A DNA stretch of 64,000 nucleotides from Rossellomorea aquimaris (GTDB lineage Bacteria > Bacillota > Bacilli > Bacillales > Bacillaceae_B): NCBI RefSeq assembly GCF_003315075.1, contig NZ_QNRJ01000006.1:62001-126000 (forward strand). Direction: 5' to 3'. Shown in pieces: positions 26,277 to 38,618 of this stretch. Below the pieces are notes generated by a model. The model worked only from the letters and a program-made list of their open reading frames with translations, was not told where the DNA came from and ran no database searches. Numbering within the stretch: position 1 is the stretch's first letter; each line of letters starts with the position of its first letter. The translations under genes were made by a program, and so were the position numbers.

Positions 26277-26367
26277 AAGAGGGCTCAAGTCGGGGCAGAT
26301 TGCCGGAGAGAAAACCTTGATGCATCCCCTCAACCTTAACAATCAGACCCGATTCTAAAGCCCTCTT
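26277..26367 (-). other. Long imperfect hairpin between valS and folC
   Basis: AAGAGGGC (26277-26284) pairs with GCCCTCTT (26360-26367), TCGGG (26290-26294) with CCCGA (26348-26352), and GATTG (26298-26302) with CAATC (26340-26344). The apex contains the palindrome GATGCATC. After the stem the minus strand reads CTAATG, with no U-run, so it is not a standard terminator. It may be an mRNA processing or stability element, or a small repeat. Confidence 0.55.
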
Positions 26368-26387
26368 CTTATCCTCTGTTCAAAAGA

Positions 26388-29039
26388 TTATAGTGATTTA
26401 AGCTCTTCGATTCTTGCTTTCACCGTCGCTTGTTTCTCTAAATAATCTTTTTCCTTTGCTTTTTCCTCATCTACTACATTTTGAGGAGCCTTGCTCACAA
26501 ATTTTTCGTTGTTTAATTTGCCTTGAACCCGGGAAACTTCTTTCGTCCATTTCTCCAGTTCTTTTTGAAGACGGGCAATTTCTTCTTCGATGTTGATTAA
26601 TCCTTCTAATGGAAGGAATAAGTCTACACCTGTTACAACCGCCGTCATCGCTTTATCCGGAGTAACTAAATCTGTACCCATTTCCAGCTTCTCTGGATTA
26701 CAGAATTTTTCAATATATGCTTTGTTCTTCTCGATGATCGTGAGGGTGTGTGCGTCTTTTGCCTTCAGCATCAAGTTGATTTGCTTACTCATCGGAGTGT
26801 TTACCTCTGCACGGACATTACGTACGGCACGAATGATATCAACGAGCAGCTTCATCTCTTCTGCTGCCCCTTGGTCTGTCAGTTCATCTTGAACCGTCGG
26901 CCACGCAGCTACTGTAATGGATTCGCCTTGATGCGGCAAGTTCTGCCATATTTCCTCGGTAATAAACGGCATGAATGGGTGTAGTAGTCTCATTGTGTTG
27001 TCGAGTACATAGGCCAGAATCGAACGGGTCGTTTTCTTAGCTCCTTCGTCCTCGCCATACAGAGGCAATTTCGCCATCTCGATATACCAATCACAGAAGT
27101 CATCCCAGATGAAGTTGTAAAGAACGCGTCCCACTTCACCAAATTCGTAACGATCGGCTAATCGTGTCACGGTTTCGATCGTTTCATTTAAACGGGTAAG
27201 GATCCATTTATCCGCAACAGACTTCTCACCTGAAAGATCGATCTCGTCGTATGTCATACCATCCATATTCATAAGGGCGAAACGGGATGCATTCCAAATC
27301 TTATTCGCAAAGTTCCAAACAGATTCTACTTTCTCAAAGGAGAAACGAAGATCCTGCCCCGGTGAGCTGCCTGTAGATAGGAAGTAGCGAAGGGAATCGG
27401 CACCGTACTTTTCGATGACATCCATCGGATCTACACCATTACCTAATGACTTACTCATCTTGCGTCCATCTGCATCCCGAACCAGTCCGTGAATCAGTAC
27501 GTCTTTAAATGGACGTTCTCCTGTGAACTCCAGTCCTTGGAAGATCATGCGCGATACCCAGAAACCGATGATATCGTAGCCGGTCACGAGTGTATTCGTT
27601 GGATAATAGCGTTTAAAGTCCTCTGCATCCAGATCAGGCCAGCCCATTGTTGAAAACGGCCATAGAGCTGAACTGAACCATGTATCCAGTACATCCTCTT
27701 CCTGGGTCCAGTTCTCAAGGTCTTCCGGTGCTTCGTTGTTTACATAGATTTCGCCTGTTTCTTTATGATACCAGGCCGGGATGCGATGCCCCCACCAAAG
27801 CTGACGGGAAATACACCAGTCACGCGTGTTTTCCATCCAGCGCAGGTAAGACGTTTCAAAGCGATCAGGTACAAAGTTGACCTTGTTCTCATCCTGTTGC
27901 AGTTTCACCGCTTCCTCTGCCAGAGGATCCATCTTAACGAACCACTGAGTCGAAAGATAAGGCTCAACCACCGCTCCACTTCTTTCGGAGTGACCAACTG
28001 AATGTATATGCTCTTCAATCTTGAACAGAACTCCTGCTTCTTGAAGGTCCTTCACGATTTCCTTACGGCATTGGAAACGATCCATGCCTTGGTATTTATC
28101 CGCCTTGTCATTCATGGTTCCGTCTTCGTTCATGACGAGAACACGCTCTAAATTGTGACGGTTTCCGATTTCGAAATCATTCGGGTCATGGGCAGGTGTG
28201 ATTTTTACTGCACCTGAACCAAATTCCATATCAACATAGTCATCTCCTACAATCGGAATTTCACGTCCAACGATAGGAAGGGTGACGGTTTTGCCGATTA
28301 GATGCTTGTAGCGATCATCTTCCGGGTGAACCGCAACGGCCGTATCTCCAAGCATCGTTTCCGGACGGGTCGTGGCAATTTCAATGTGACCACTTCCATC
28401 TGCCAGCGGATATTTCATATGATAGAATGCACCTTGTACATCCTGATGAATGACCTCAATGTCTGAAAGGGCCGTTTTCGTTGCCGGATCCCAGTTGATG
28501 ATGTATTCACCACGGTAGATTAAGCCTTTGTTATAAAGGTCGATAAATACCTTTTGTACCGCTTCCGATAAGCCCTCGTCCAACGTGAAACGCTCACGGC
28601 TATAGTCCAGGCCTAATCCAACCTTAGACCATTGCTGACGGATATGCTCGGCATATTCTTCTTTCCATTTCCATGTTTCTTCTACGAACTTTTCACGACC
28701 TAAGTCATAGCGTGAAATGCCTTGATTGCGAAGTTTTTCATCCACTTTCGCCTGTGTCGCGATCCCGGCATGGTCCATACCCGGCAGCCATAATACATCG
28801 TAACCCTGCATGCGCTTCATTCTTGTCAGGATATCTTGCAGGGTCGTGTCCCAAGCATGACCAAGATGAAGTTTTCCTGTTACGTTCGGAGGAGGAATGA
28901 CAATTGTGTATGGCTCCTTCTCCTTATCGTTTTTGGCTTCGAAATATTTACCTTCCAGCCACCATTTGTATCTGCCCTGCTCAATGGCATTTGGATCATA
29001 TTTTGTCGGCATGGATAATTGCTGATCTTGAGTTTCCAT
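26388..29039 (-). CDS. valS: Valyl-tRNA synthetase
   Basis: An 883-residue class Ia synthetase charging tRNA-Val with valine. It shows the HIGH-type motif in [15 protein letters not shown] (about 49-63), the editing domain in the middle, KMSKS in [12 protein letters not shown], the anticodon-binding domain, and the C-terminal coiled-coil arm (about 815-883) that is diagnostic for ValRS. The ATG at 29039 has AGGAGG at seven bases. It is controlled by the T-box leader just upstream. Confidence 0.98.
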   Translation of the reverse strand: METQDQQLSMPTKYDPNAIEQGRYKWWLEGKYFEAKNDKEKEPYTIVIPPPNVTGKLHLGHAWDTTLQDILTRMKRMQGYDVLWLPGMDHAGIATQAKVDEKLRNQGISRYDLGREKFVEETWKWKEEYAEHIRQQWSKVGLGLDYSRERFTLDEGLSEAVQKVFIDLYNKGLIYRGEYIINWDPATKTALSDIEVIHQDVQGAFYHMKYPLADGSGHIEIATTRPETMLGDTAVAVHPEDDRYKHLIGKTVTLPIVGREIPIVGDDYVDMEFGSGAVKITPAHDPNDFEIGNRHNLERVLVMNEDGTMNDKADKYQGMDRFQCRKEIVKDLQEAGVLFKIEEHIHSVGHSERSGAVVEPYLSTQWFVKMDPLAEEAVKLQQDENKVNFVPDRFETSYLRWMENTRDWCISRQLWWGHRIPAWYHKETGEIYVNNEAPEDLENWTQEEDVLDTWFSSALWPFSTMGWPDLDAEDFKRYYPTNTLVTGYDIIGFWVSRMIFQGLEFTGERPFKDVLIHGLVRDADGRKMSKSLGNGVDPMDVIEKYGADSLRYFLSTGSSPGQDLRFSFEKVESVWNFANKIWNASRFALMNMDGMTYDEIDLSGEKSVADKWILTRLNETIETVTRLADRYEFGEVGRVLYNFIWDDFCDWYIEMAKLPLYGEDEGAKKTTRSILAYVLDNTMRLLHPFMPFITEEIWQNLPHQGESITVAAWPTVQDELTDQGAAEEMKLLVDIIRAVRNVRAEVNTPMSKQINLMLKAKDAHTLTIIEKNKAYIEKFCNPEKLEMGTDLVTPDKAMTAVVTGVDLFLPLEGLINIEEEIARLQKELEKWTKEVSRVQGKLNNEKFVSKAPQNVVDEEKAKEKDYLEKQATVKARIEELKSL

Positions 29040-29085
29040 TTGTTTTCCTCCTATATTAGTGCGAATAAGTACACTTTTCTAAAAA

Positions 29086-29342
29086 AAATAAAAAAATCCC
29101 CCGTCCTGTGAAAAGGACGAAGGATTCCATTCGCGGTACCACCTTTTTTCTCAGGAGAAATAAGCCTCCTGAACTCTCGACGATTATAACGGCTTTTAAC
29201 CGGCTTCTACTACTCTCATTTCATAGAAACAGCTCTTCAGGCGACCTTCCATTGTCTTAACGTAGAAAATCTCTCAGCTAACGATTTTCCTCTCTGAAAG
29301 TAAGGATCAATGTACTCTTCCTGTTCATTGCTTTTCAAGATT
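29086..29342 (-). promoter_or_regulatory. Valine T-box riboswitch of valS
   Basis: On the minus strand the conserved T-box core AAGGTGGTACCGCG lies at about 29132-29145. It is followed by a strong terminator hairpin (CGTCC / GGACG, then a long U-run at 29087-29098). Upstream is a long Stem I (about 29220-29335) in which the sequence AAGGTCGCC offers a GUC valine specifier. Uncharged tRNA-Val would stabilise the antiterminator and allow valS transcription. Confidence 0.93.
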
Positions 29343-29501
29343 ATTTATTTACTCATTATAGTATAGGATAAGATAAACTTTCGTCAATCATTATTGGCAT
29401 TTTCAATGAAAAATATTCATTTTGCCTATACATAGGCACCATTTTATTCTGTATTCATAAGATAAAGTAGTGAATACACCCAGGAAAGTGAGTGGACGAA
29501 T

Positions 29502-29690
29502 ATGAAAAAAATCAATCAATATACCATGCAGAAATGGATGGGAAACGCCCGGTTAATATGTAAGCAATTCATCATTCCTTTTACGATCTTTCAAGGGGTC
29601 CGGACCATTTTGCTTCCAACCACTTTTGACGTCCTTCTTTTAACTCTTTTTATCGGTATCGGTCTTGCCATTTATTTCGATTGGATTTAA
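29502..29690 (+). CDS. Small membrane protein of unknown function
   Basis: 62 residues, with a basic N-terminus (about 1-24) and a hydrophobic C-terminal half (TFDVLLLTLFIGIGLAIYF) that should span the membrane once or twice. An AAAGTGAG site lies before the ATG, and a strong plus-strand terminator follows at once. These make it a real gene rather than chance. It is divergent from the valS leader and convergent with ysxE. I do not recognise a family; it may be the equivalent of a small membrane gene seen here in other bacilli. Confidence 0.7.
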   Translation: MKKINQYTMQKWMGNARLICKQFIIPFTIFQGVRTILLPTTFDVLLLTLFIGIGLAIYFDWI

Positions 29691-29730
29691 TGGACTGACG
29701 AAATGTGGACTTCGCCAGTCCTTTTTTTTA
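29691..29730 (+). terminator. Terminator of the small membrane protein gene
   Basis: GGACTG-CGAA pairs with TTCG-CAGTCC across a short loop, followed by seven T residues. The reverse strand has no U-run, so it acts on the plus strand only. It runs into the ysxE stop region. Confidence 0.85.
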
Positions 29731-30765
29731 TTCTGCCTCGGCCGCCTGCTCCTGCTTCTTTTTTTCCATTTCATCTAAACGCATGACCACGTATTCCGTG
29801 TTTTTCAGAAGCCAGTAATGCCGTTGCAATTTTTTGAGAGATTTCCGTTCATTCCGCTTATCCTTCGGTGTATGAAAATACTTTTCCACCACAGCGATGA
29901 CAGAGCTTGGGTAAGCTAAATAACTCATGAACAGGAGCCGCTCTTCGTTACGTACGGTAAAATGCTGAAAATACGTGGTGAGCCACTCGATGCATTCCTC
30001 ATAATACTTAGGATAGGTTTTCAAAGTTCTGGACAGAAACGGCAGCAGGTCATGGAAGGGTGAGGCCATCTTTGAGTTCTCAAAGTTATGGAAATACCCC
30101 AAGCCTCTTTCGTCGAATAAAAAATGCTCCGTCGATACCTTACCATGTGTAATGACGGTTCTGACTTTCTCAAGCTCTTTCGTTTCCTCATACCATTCAT
30201 CCAGCATTTTCCGTGAAAATTTCAGCGCTTGGGAAGCGTCCTTATAGTACATGCAATAATGGAATTGAAAAGGAGACATATACGTTGTCCTTTCACATGC
30301 TTCCACATACTCATCGAGAAACTGCTGTTCTTTATCCCACCTGGAAGTCAGCTGCTCGTAATGAGATTCTCTCTCTTCTTTATCAATCTTTACTTCTTGA
30401 GAGGAGAGAGTATGAAGTCTTGCCAATTCCCGGAACATTTTCTGATGCTTTTCAAATTGATCTTCCCTTTCCAGGTTCAAGAGCCAGGGCATGACATAGT
30501 ATAACTGCCCATCATTCCACACCGCATAGCGTCCATCCAATGTCGGATAGATCGGAACAATCCGGTTATAGCCCCTTTGAAACAACATTTGTACATTCCT
30601 GACAAAATCCACTCCAGTTTGGGCTGAGAGCTGCTTCACAGCAAGCGTCCCTTTATTGGAGAATACTTTGGAAATCTTCCCGTAATTCTCAACAAAATGG
30701 GGTTCGACACCATAAGGTTGTAACACAGGCTTTAATCCCTCCAGCGTTTGTACCATACCTCTCAC
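29728..30765 (-). CDS. ysxE: YsxE, CotS-family spore coat protein
   Basis: 345 residues, related to the CotS/YutH aminoglycoside-phosphotransferase-like coat proteins of bacilli. It is recognised from its place after spoVID, its size and its kinase-like fold pattern. The catalytic loop expected as HGDxxxxN reads HGKVSTEHF, and the following metal-binding motif is also altered, so it is probably a pseudokinase. In B. subtilis YsxE acts with SpoVID in coat encasement around the forespore. A terminator separates it from spoVID, although the two are often cotranscribed. Confidence 0.82.
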   Translation of the reverse strand: MRGMVQTLEGLKPVLQPYGVEPHFVENYGKISKVFSNKGTLAVKQLSAQTGVDFVRNVQMLFQRGYNRIVPIYPTLDGRYAVWNDGQLYYVMPWLLNLEREDQFEKHQKMFRELARLHTLSSQEVKIDKEERESHYEQLTSRWDKEQQFLDEYVEACERTTYMSPFQFHYCMYYKDASQALKFSRKMLDEWYEETKELEKVRTVITHGKVSTEHFLFDERGLGYFHNFENSKMASPFHDLLPFLSRTLKTYPKYYEECIEWLTTYFQHFTVRNEERLLFMSYLAYPSSVIAVVEKYFHTPKDKRNERKSLKKLQRHYWLLKNTEYVVMRLDEMEKKKQEQAAEAE

Positions 30766-30784
30766 CTTCTAAGATTACTTTTCT

Positions 30785-30824
30785 AAAAAAAACGGACTAA
30801 CTCCAATGATTTTGGTGTCAGCCC
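30785..30824 (-). terminator. Terminator between spoVID and ysxE
   Basis: An imperfect 11-bp stem (30794-30804 with 30814-30824, two G:U pairs and one mismatch) is followed on the minus strand by eight U residues. It may reduce ysxE expression relative to spoVID. Confidence 0.65.
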
Positions 30825-30886
30825 CGTAGTTCCTTCTATATGGCAATTGCGCTCTTCTCAGATGGGAGCGACTTTGCTCTATTCCT

Positions 30887-32119
<1,233 letters not shown>

Positions 32120-32221
32120 AAGAAATTCCTCCTTTCAGGTTCCAAACAAAGAAATAGTAAACAATGCCATTATCACTTTATGAACCGAAAAGGAGGATTA
32201 TGATAGGAAAACGAATATAAA

Positions 32222-32251
32222 TAGCCGATCCCTATAAAAAGGATCGGCTAC
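32222..32251 (-). terminator. Terminator of the hem operon
   Basis: AGCCGATCC (32223-32231) pairs with GGATCGGCT (32241-32249). The U-run on the minus strand is modest. It lies just after the hemL stop. Confidence 0.7.
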
Positions 32252-32256
32252 CATCA

Positions 32257-33549
32257 TTACTTTTTACTAATTTTTTCAAACGCTTTTTCCGCTGCTTCAA
32301 GGGTTTTTTCAATATCTTCATCTGTGTGAGCTGTCGATAGGAATAGTCCTTCGAATTGGGAAGGTGGTAAGAATACACCTTCATGGGCCATTTCACGGTA
32401 GTAATCGGCAAACATCTCAAGATCAGATGATTTCGCGCCTTCATAGTTGGTTACTTCTTCATTCGTGAAGAAGATACCGATCATGGAGCCGGCCCGGTTA
32501 ATTCTGTGAGGGATGTTGTGCTTTTCTGCTGCTTTCTTTAAGCCTTCTTCCAACAGGTCTGCTTTGCGTGCGAACTCTGTGTACGTTTCAGGAGTCAGCT
32601 GGCTCAGGGTTTCATATCCCGCCGTCATGGCCAATGGATTTCCGGATAGGGTTCCAGCTTGATAGATCGGACCGCTTGGAGCGATTCTTTCCATGATTTC
32701 AGCTTTACCGCCGTATGCACCTACCGGCAGGCCACCACCAATGACTTTTCCTAAACACGTTAAGTCCGGGGTTACATTGTAATAGCCCTGTGCACATCCG
32801 TATCCGACACGGAATCCAGTCATGACTTCATCAAATATTAACAGAGAACCATGATTTTCCGTTATTTCACGAAGGCCTTCCAGGAAGCCTGGCTGAGGTG
32901 GAACGACACCCATATTGCCGGCAACAGGTTCTACGATCACACCAGCGATGTCATCACCAAATTGTTCAAAGGCATAACGGAGGCTTTCCAAGTCATTATA
33001 AGGCACCGTAATCGTATTCTTTGCTACGCCTTCAGGAACACCAGGACTGTCGGGCAACCCGAGAGTCGCAACACCGGATCCTGCCTTGATTAATAATGAA
33101 TCTCCATGACCGTGGTAGCAGCCTTCGAACTTGATGATTTTATTGCGTCCAGTATATCCACGCGCAAGACGCAGGGCACTCATCGTCGCCTCTGTACCAG
33201 AGGACACCATACGTACCACTTCAATACTTGGAACCCTTTCAATGACTAGTTCGGCAAGTTTGTTTTCAATCTCTGTCGGGGCACCGAAGCTGGTCCCGTT
33301 TTCTGCTACCTTTTTAATGGATTCCACCACACGGTCATTGCTGTGACCAAGAATGAGTGGTCCCCAGGAAAGAACATAGTCAATGTATTCATTTCCATCG
33401 ATATCGTAAATTTTAGCTCCTTTTCCTCTTTCCATGAATAGGGGATCCATCTTTACGGATTTGAATGCCCGTACAGGACTATTAACTCCGCCAGGCATCA
33501 GTTTTACTGCTTCTTTGAACGCTTGCTTCGATTTCTCATATGAACGCAT
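32257..33549 (-). CDS. hemL: Glutamate-1-semialdehyde 2,1-aminomutase
   Basis: A 430-residue PLP enzyme that converts glutamate-1-semialdehyde to 5-aminolevulinate, the second step of the C5 haem route. Motifs: [13 protein letters not shown] near the N-terminus, [22 protein letters not shown] and the PLP-lysine segment [16 protein letters not shown]. The start [11 protein letters not shown] at 33549 has AAAGGAGG eight bases away; the 11-codon extension to 33582 covers this site and is rejected. It is the last gene of hemAXCDBL. Confidence 0.97.
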   Translation of the reverse strand: MRSYEKSKQAFKEAVKLMPGGVNSPVRAFKSVKMDPLFMERGKGAKIYDIDGNEYIDYVLSWGPLILGHSNDRVVESIKKVAENGTSFGAPTEIENKLAELVIERVPSIEVVRMVSSGTEATMSALRLARGYTGRNKIIKFEGCYHGHGDSLLIKAGSGVATLGLPDSPGVPEGVAKNTITVPYNDLESLRYAFEQFGDDIAGVIVEPVAGNMGVVPPQPGFLEGLREITENHGSLLIFDEVMTGFRVGYGCAQGYYNVTPDLTCLGKVIGGGLPVGAYGGKAEIMERIAPSGPIYQAGTLSGNPLAMTAGYETLSQLTPETYTEFARKADLLEEGLKKAAEKHNIPHRINRAGSMIGIFFTNEEVTNYEGAKSSDLEMFADYYREMAHEGVFLPPSQFEGLFLSTAHTDEDIEKTLEAAEKAFEKISKK

Positions 33550-33604
33550 TCCGGGTTCCTCCTTTAGTGATCTTTCAGTCATCCTTACAGGAACTTTCCA
33601 CCAA

Positions 33605-34579
33605 TTAGGATAACCAATTCGCTACATCTTTTGCAAAATACGTAATAATAAGGTCTGCACCCGCACGTTTCATGCTTGTCAGTTTTTCCATTACGATTTC
33701 CTGTTCGTTTACCCAGCCGTTTTGAGCCGCCGCTTTCACCATGCTGTACTCTCCACTTACGTTATAAGCGACAACTGGTGCATTGAAACGGTCTTTCACT
33801 TCCCGCATGATATCTAAATAGGAAAGGGCAGGTTTGACAATTAAGAAATCTGCGCCTTCTTCAATATCCGACTGTGCTTCTCTTAACGCTTCGAGACGAT
33901 TCGCAGGATCCATCTGATACGTTCTGCGATCTCCAAATTGCGGTGTAGAGTGTGCTGCATCACGGAATGGACCATAGAAGCTTGAGGAGTACTTAACGGC
34001 ATATGACATGATCGGCACATCATGATAGCCGGCCTCGTCCAAACCGTGGCGGATCGCTGCAACGAATCCATCCATCATATTCGAAGGAGCAATGATATCA
34101 GCTCCCGCTTCAGCCTGGCTGACCGCCGTTTTGGCTAAAAGATCAAGTGTGGGATCATTCAGTACTTTTCCATCTTTGACGATTCCACAATGTCCGTGGC
34201 TCGTATATTGACATAAACAAGTATCGGCAATGACAACAAGCTCAGGATAATGTTCCTTCACAAATCGGGTTGCTCTTTGGACGATTCCGTGGTCATGATA
34301 CGCTTGTGTTCCTGCCTCATCTTTTTCAGCCGGAACACCGAAAAGAATAATGGATTTGATACCTAAGGAAACCACTTCATCCATTTCTGCTTTTAAGTTA
34401 TCCAGGGAAATGTGAAAAACCCCTGGCATGGAAGGAACGACATTCTTAATATTTTCCCCTTCCACTATAAACAGTGGATAAATTAAATCCTCTTTTCGTA
34501 GATGAGTTTCTCTTACTAACGCACGCATATGATCTGATTGACGCAGGCGGCGATGACGATTAAAATGCAAATCTTTCAT
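33605..34579 (-). CDS. hemB: Porphobilinogen synthase
   Basis: A 324-residue delta-aminolevulinate dehydratase that condenses two 5-aminolevulinate molecules into porphobilinogen. The Zn-type cysteine cluster [14 protein letters not shown] (about 118-131) is intact. The Schiff-base lysines lie in [17 protein letters not shown] and [11 protein letters not shown]. Length and motifs are normal. It lies between hemD and hemL. Confidence 0.97.
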   Translation of the reverse strand: MKDLHFNRHRRLRQSDHMRALVRETHLRKEDLIYPLFIVEGENIKNVVPSMPGVFHISLDNLKAEMDEVVSLGIKSIILFGVPAEKDEAGTQAYHDHGIVQRATRFVKEHYPELVVIADTCLCQYTSHGHCGIVKDGKVLNDPTLDLLAKTAVSQAEAGADIIAPSNMMDGFVAAIRHGLDEAGYHDVPIMSYAVKYSSSFYGPFRDAAHSTPQFGDRRTYQMDPANRLEALREAQSDIEEGADFLIVKPALSYLDIMREVKDRFNAPVVAYNVSGEYSMVKAAAQNGWVNEQEIVMEKLTSMKRAGADLIITYFAKDVANWLS

Positions 34580-34606
34580 GTGAAATCCTCCTAAGTAAAT
34601 AAAGCT

Positions 34607-35398
34607 TTATTGTGATGATCTATTCGTGATAAATCTTTTCATTTCGTTTACCATTTCATTTACAGTATAAATGGTCGGACAGATTTTTACATGTAATCCG
34701 TACTGTTCAGCCGTACTTTTTGTAATGGGACCAATGCAGGCAATCGGTATGTCCTGGATTTTATCATGAAGGCTGTGCTGATCGACCACCTTCATAAAAT
34801 GATGAACCGTTGATGAACTGGTAAACGTGATGATATCAGGTTTCTCTTCTTCAATACTGTCCTTCAACTGACCGATGCACCCTTCTGGAAGGACGGTTTC
34901 ATAGACGATCCATTCCTGACAGGACACCCCGGCAGAGAGAAGCTCTGAAGCAATGACGTTTCTGGCCAGGTTCCCCTTTGGAATCAGAACGTCCCCTGAA
35001 GGCTTCACTTTCGAAATGAATTCGTCTGCAAAGTCATCCCCTGTAAAATGGTCAGGCACGAAGGAAACAGGGATTCCATTCTTCCTGCAATAGTGTTCCG
35101 TCTTACTTCCGACTGCAGCAAACTTCCCGGAAAAAGAAGATAAATCGAGCTGTAATCGTTTCAAAGCTTGAAGAAAGAATTTCACTCCATTTTTACTGGT
35201 GAAAATAATCCATTCGTACGTATGTATGGTTGTGTGAAGATTCGTTTCCCACACATCTTCATGAGGTTGAAAATGAAGGAGCGGCACCACAATCGGAACC
35301 CCTCCCACGTCTTCGATGAGGGAAGCCGTTTCACTGGATCCCTCACTTCCGCGAGTAATCAAAACCTTTATGTTTTCTAAAGGCCCTTTACCCTTCAT
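34607..35398 (-). CDS. hemD: Uroporphyrinogen-III synthase
   Basis: A 263-residue cytoplasmic enzyme that closes and inverts ring D of hydroxymethylbilane. The family is poorly conserved, but TRGSEGSSETASLIEDVGG near the N-terminus, WIIFTSKNGVKFF and ITFTSSSTVHHFM at matching positions of the two lobes, and IACIGPITKSTAEQYG are typical. Its start overlaps the hemC stop by one base. Confidence 0.93.
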   Translation of the reverse strand: MKGKGPLENIKVLITRGSEGSSETASLIEDVGGVPIVVPLLHFQPHEDVWETNLHTTIHTYEWIIFTSKNGVKFFLQALKRLQLDLSSFSGKFAAVGSKTEHYCRKNGIPVSFVPDHFTGDDFADEFISKVKPSGDVLIPKGNLARNVIASELLSAGVSCQEWIVYETVLPEGCIGQLKDSIEEEKPDIITFTSSSTVHHFMKVVDQHSLHDKIQDIPIACIGPITKSTAEQYGLHVKICPTIYTVNEMVNEMKRFITNRSSQ

Positions 35399-36330
35399 TA
35401 TTGATCTAGCTCCTCTTTCACCTGATCGATTAAAGCCTTAGCCCCCAGGTCTGTTAAGCTTTCAGCGACTTTCTCCCCTACTTGCTGAGGATTTTGTCCC
35501 ACCATGTATTCTTTATAAATCGTCTTCCCATCAGGTGAAGCTACAAGCCCTGTTAATGCTACATCCCCGTTGTCTTTCAGCTCAGCAAATCCTGCAATCG
35601 GCACCTGACATCCGCCTTCCATTTTATGAAGGAACGCTCTTTCAGCCGTAACAGTCTCAGTCGTCTCTTCACAAGCAAACTTCTGAAGCAACTCAAGCAA
35701 CTCAGAATCATCTTTCCTGCATTCAATGGATAATGCACCTTGTCCGACTGCAGGCAGACAAAGGTCTGGATCAAGGAATTCCGTTACAACATCTGATGTC
35801 CAGCCCATACGTGATAACCCTGCCGCTGCTAGGATGATCGCGTCGTAATCCTCATTTTTAAGCTTCGTTAAGCGCGTATCGATATTTCCACGGATCCATT
35901 TGATTTCAAGATCTGGACGAACGGATAAAATCTGTGCTCCTCTGCGCAGACTGCTCGTTCCTATGATTGCACCACCCGGTAAGTCTTTGAGGGCCACATG
36001 ATTTTTACTGATGAACGCATCACGGTGATCCTCGCGAATCGGTATACATCCGATGGTCAGTCCTTCAGGTAAAACCGCTGGCATGTCTTTCATACTGTGA
36101 ACGGCCATATCGATTTCTTTATCCAGCATCGCTTGTTCAATTTCTTTAACAAACAAGCCTTTTCCACCGACCTTTGACAGGGTGACATCGAGGATCTGAT
36201 CCCCTTTTGTAACGATTTCCTTCACTTCGAATTCGTAAGAGGGATCCAGTTCTTTCAACTGATCGATCACCCAATTTGTTTGTGTCAGTGCTAATTTACT
36301 TCGTCTCGATCCAACAATGATTTTTCTCAT
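35398..36330 (-). CDS. hemC: Porphobilinogen deaminase (hydroxymethylbilane synthase)
   Basis: A 310-residue enzyme that polymerises four porphobilinogens into hydroxymethylbilane. It starts with [17 protein letters not shown] and contains [38 protein letters not shown] and the dipyrromethane-cofactor Cys in [11 protein letters not shown] (about residue 240). It lies 17 bases after hemX in the haem operon. Confidence 0.97.
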   Translation of the reverse strand: MRKIIVGSRRSKLALTQTNWVIDQLKELDPSYEFEVKEIVTKGDQILDVTLSKVGGKGLFVKEIEQAMLDKEIDMAVHSMKDMPAVLPEGLTIGCIPIREDHRDAFISKNHVALKDLPGGAIIGTSSLRRGAQILSVRPDLEIKWIRGNIDTRLTKLKNEDYDAIILAAAGLSRMGWTSDVVTEFLDPDLCLPAVGQGALSIECRKDDSELLELLQKFACEETTETVTAERAFLHKMEGGCQVPIAGFAELKDNGDVALTGLVASPDGKTIYKEYMVGQNPQQVGEKVAESLTDLGAKALIDQVKEELDQ

Positions 36331-36347
36331 AATGACCTCCTGAAAAC

Positions 36348-37181
36348 TTATGAATACCAGAAATGAAATGAAGACAACCTACTGCCCAAGAAAAAGTTAA
36401 TTAAAATGATCAAAAAGGCTGCAACATTAAGAAAAGCTAATGACTTACCAAATAGATTTTTTTTGATGCGAAGATATAAATAACTACTATATAAAATTAA
36501 TAGAATGAATGATCCTACTATTTTCGGATCATACCATAGAAATTCCGGCAGTTTGATGTATGCCCATTGCAGCCCCAGTATCAAGCTCAATAGAAGCATG
36601 GCTACACCAATGGCGTTCGATATATATGAAATCTTCTCAAGTTTGGACAAATCGCTGATCCGCCATAACCTTTGTCCCCATTTTTTCTCCTTTAATAATT
36701 TAAATTGCAGGAGGTAAAGCAGGGAAAACACAAAGGATAGTGAAAAGGCTCCATATGAGAGGATGGCCATCGTAATATGAATCAACAATAATTCAGATAC
36801 GAGCTGTTCTGCCATCGCCTGTGACTCTACCTGTACCGGCGCAAACGTATGGATCGCCATGATGATGAATCCCAGTACATTTGTGAAGAACACCGTAAAG
36901 TCCACTCTTAATAATCGATTGATGACAAGTGACAGGGTGATGAGGACCCAGGCATAAAAATAAAGTCCCTCAAAGATGGTGAGGACCGGAAACCTGCCTG
37001 TATTCATCATGTATAGAAATAAAAAGATTGTTTGAAGGATCCAAACAATCGCAAGTAACCAGAAGGCAAACAGATTCGCCTTCCGGTTTTTGTTTAAGAA
37101 ATCTATAAAGTAAAAGAGAATACTAATAGCATACAGAACAATCATAAGTTCGTGCAGCCTAGTCATCGTTTGTTCAAACAT
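36348..37181 (-). CDS. hemX: HemX, CcsA/ResC-like membrane protein
   Basis: A 277-residue polytopic membrane protein with about eight transmembrane segments, similar in layout to cytochrome c assembly proteins of the CcsA family. In B. subtilis HemX lowers the amount of HemA (glutamyl-tRNA reductase). The ATG at 37181 has GTGAGG about nine bases upstream; the GTG at 37196 belongs to that site. It follows hemA directly, so the presumed regulator and its target are cotranscribed. Confidence 0.92.
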   Translation of the reverse strand: MFEQTMTRLHELMIVLYAISILFYFIDFLNKNRKANLFAFWLLAIVWILQTIFLFLYMMNTGRFPVLTIFEGLYFYAWVLITLSLVINRLLRVDFTVFFTNVLGFIIMAIHTFAPVQVESQAMAEQLVSELLLIHITMAILSYGAFSLSFVFSLLYLLQFKLLKEKKWGQRLWRISDLSKLEKISYISNAIGVAMLLLSLILGLQWAYIKLPEFLWYDPKIVGSFILLILYSSYLYLRIKKNLFGKSLAFLNVAAFLIILINFFLGSRLSSFHFWYS

Positions 37182-37196
37182 AGACAATAACCTCAC

Positions 37197-38549
37197 TTAT
37201 GCTTGAAAAGAAGGTTGTGGTACAAGCTTAAGATCGCTCTCAGTCTTTTCATTGGCTGCTTTCACTTGTTTCTGCTCTTGCACTTGTTGTTCAATATTAA
37301 AGATATTGATGAATAAATCCAGTTTATCTTCAGCATCAGGAAGTCCGGCGAATTCCTTCGCTTGAAGGATCGGATCCTTCAACAACTGATTGATGATACT
37401 CTTCGTATGCTTATTTAACACTTTTCGCTCACGATCCGTTAAGTCAGGCATTTTCCGTTCGATGCTTTCCATCGTTTCAGCTTGGATAGAGAGTGCTTTT
37501 TGTCGCAGTGCTGAAATAACCGGAACAACACCAAGCATATTCAACCACTCTTTAAACGCTACAATTTCAGCTTCAATCATGATTTCGATTTCCTCAGCGG
37601 CTTTCTTACGCTCAGCCAGGTTCGCCTGAACGATGCCTTCTAAATCGTCGATATCATAAAGGAAAACACTTTCTAATTCTCCGATGGAAGGATCCAGGTC
37701 ACGAGGTACCGCAATGTCCACCATGAAAAGAGGGCGACCCTTTCTCATGCTTTCCACATGTGACATCATCTCTTTAGTGATGACAAAATCCTTTGCACCG
37801 GTGGAACTGATCATAATATCAGCCTCTACAAGGGCACATTGAAGCTCCTTCAGTGTTTTTGCATTCCCACTGAAACGTTCTGCCAAGGTTTGAGCCTTTT
37901 CGTACGTACGATTAATGACCGTCACTTTAGTGGCTCCGCTGCCATGAAGGTTTTGGATCGCAAGTTCTCCCATTTTACCGGCACCAAGAATAAGAACATG
38001 CTTACCCTCCAGGCTTCCGAATACTTTTTTAGCTAATTCAACGGCAGCATAGCTGACAGACACAGCATTGGAACCAATATCTGTTTCAGAGTGACCCTTT
38101 TTGGCTACCGTCACTGCCTGCTTGAACAGATGATTGAATACTGTACCAGTCGCTCCTGACTCCTGTGCACTCAGGAAGCTTGAACGAATTTGTCCGAGGA
38201 TCTGGGTTTCCCCCAACACCATAGAATTCAATCCGCACGCAACTTTAAAAAGGTGTTCGACTGCTCCTTCTTGTTCATAAATGAACAGATATGGCGTGAA
38301 CTCCTCTTTATCTATATCGAACCATTGAGATAAGAAATCTTTAATATAATAACGACCTGTATGAAGCTGATCCACTACTGCATAGACTTCCGTTCTATTA
38401 CATGTAGAAACAATCACATTTTCCAGAATGCTCTTCTTTTCCTTTAAAGCCTTCATAGCTAAAGGAAGATCCGTTTCATTGAATGATAAACGCTCACGAA
38501 TCTCAACAGGGGCCGTTTTGTAATTCAAACCAACGACTATTGTATACAT
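37197..38549 (-). CDS. hemA: Glutamyl-tRNA reductase
   Basis: A 450-residue enzyme that reduces Glu-tRNA to glutamate-1-semialdehyde with NADPH, the committed step of haem synthesis. The N-terminus [19 protein letters not shown], catalytic Cys in [12 protein letters not shown] (about 50), [11 protein letters not shown] and the Rossmann motif [11 protein letters not shown] (about 187) are all intact. The start is set at 38549, with GGGGGTG nine bases upstream; an open frame continues to 38705 but is not family-like. An extended -10 promoter lies upstream. Confidence 0.97.
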   Translation of the reverse strand: MYTIVVGLNYKTAPVEIRERLSFNETDLPLAMKALKEKKSILENVIVSTCNRTEVYAVVDQLHTGRYYIKDFLSQWFDIDKEEFTPYLFIYEQEGAVEHLFKVACGLNSMVLGETQILGQIRSSFLSAQESGATGTVFNHLFKQAVTVAKKGHSETDIGSNAVSVSYAAVELAKKVFGSLEGKHVLILGAGKMGELAIQNLHGSGATKVTVINRTYEKAQTLAERFSGNAKTLKELQCALVEADIMISSTGAKDFVITKEMMSHVESMRKGRPLFMVDIAVPRDLDPSIGELESVFLYDIDDLEGIVQANLAERKKAAEEIEIMIEAEIVAFKEWLNMLGVVPVISALRQKALSIQAETMESIERKMPDLTDRERKVLNKHTKSIINQLLKDPILQAKEFAGLPDAEDKLDLFINIFNIEQQVQEQKQVKAANEKTESDLKLVPQPSFQA

Positions 38550-38586
38550 GCTATGCACTACACCCCCAACTAAAATCATTACTCTT

Positions 38587-38618
38587 ATTATAACATGTCC
38601 TAAAAAGCTCCTGTCCCG
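38587..38618 (-). promoter_or_regulatory. Probable sigma-A promoter of the hem operon
   Basis: On the minus strand TGTTATAAT forms an extended -10 (TATAAT at 38592-38587), 38 bases before the hemA start. The -35 is poor, which fits an extended -10 promoter. The remaining DNA up to the plus-strand gene at 38928 is AT-rich and shows no further gene. Confidence 0.55.

Noticed and set aside
29086-29342. Repeated hairpins upstream of valS as a CRISPR or mobile element
   Set aside because: The conserved GGTGGTACCGCG core, the GUC specifier and the terminator identify a T-box leader.
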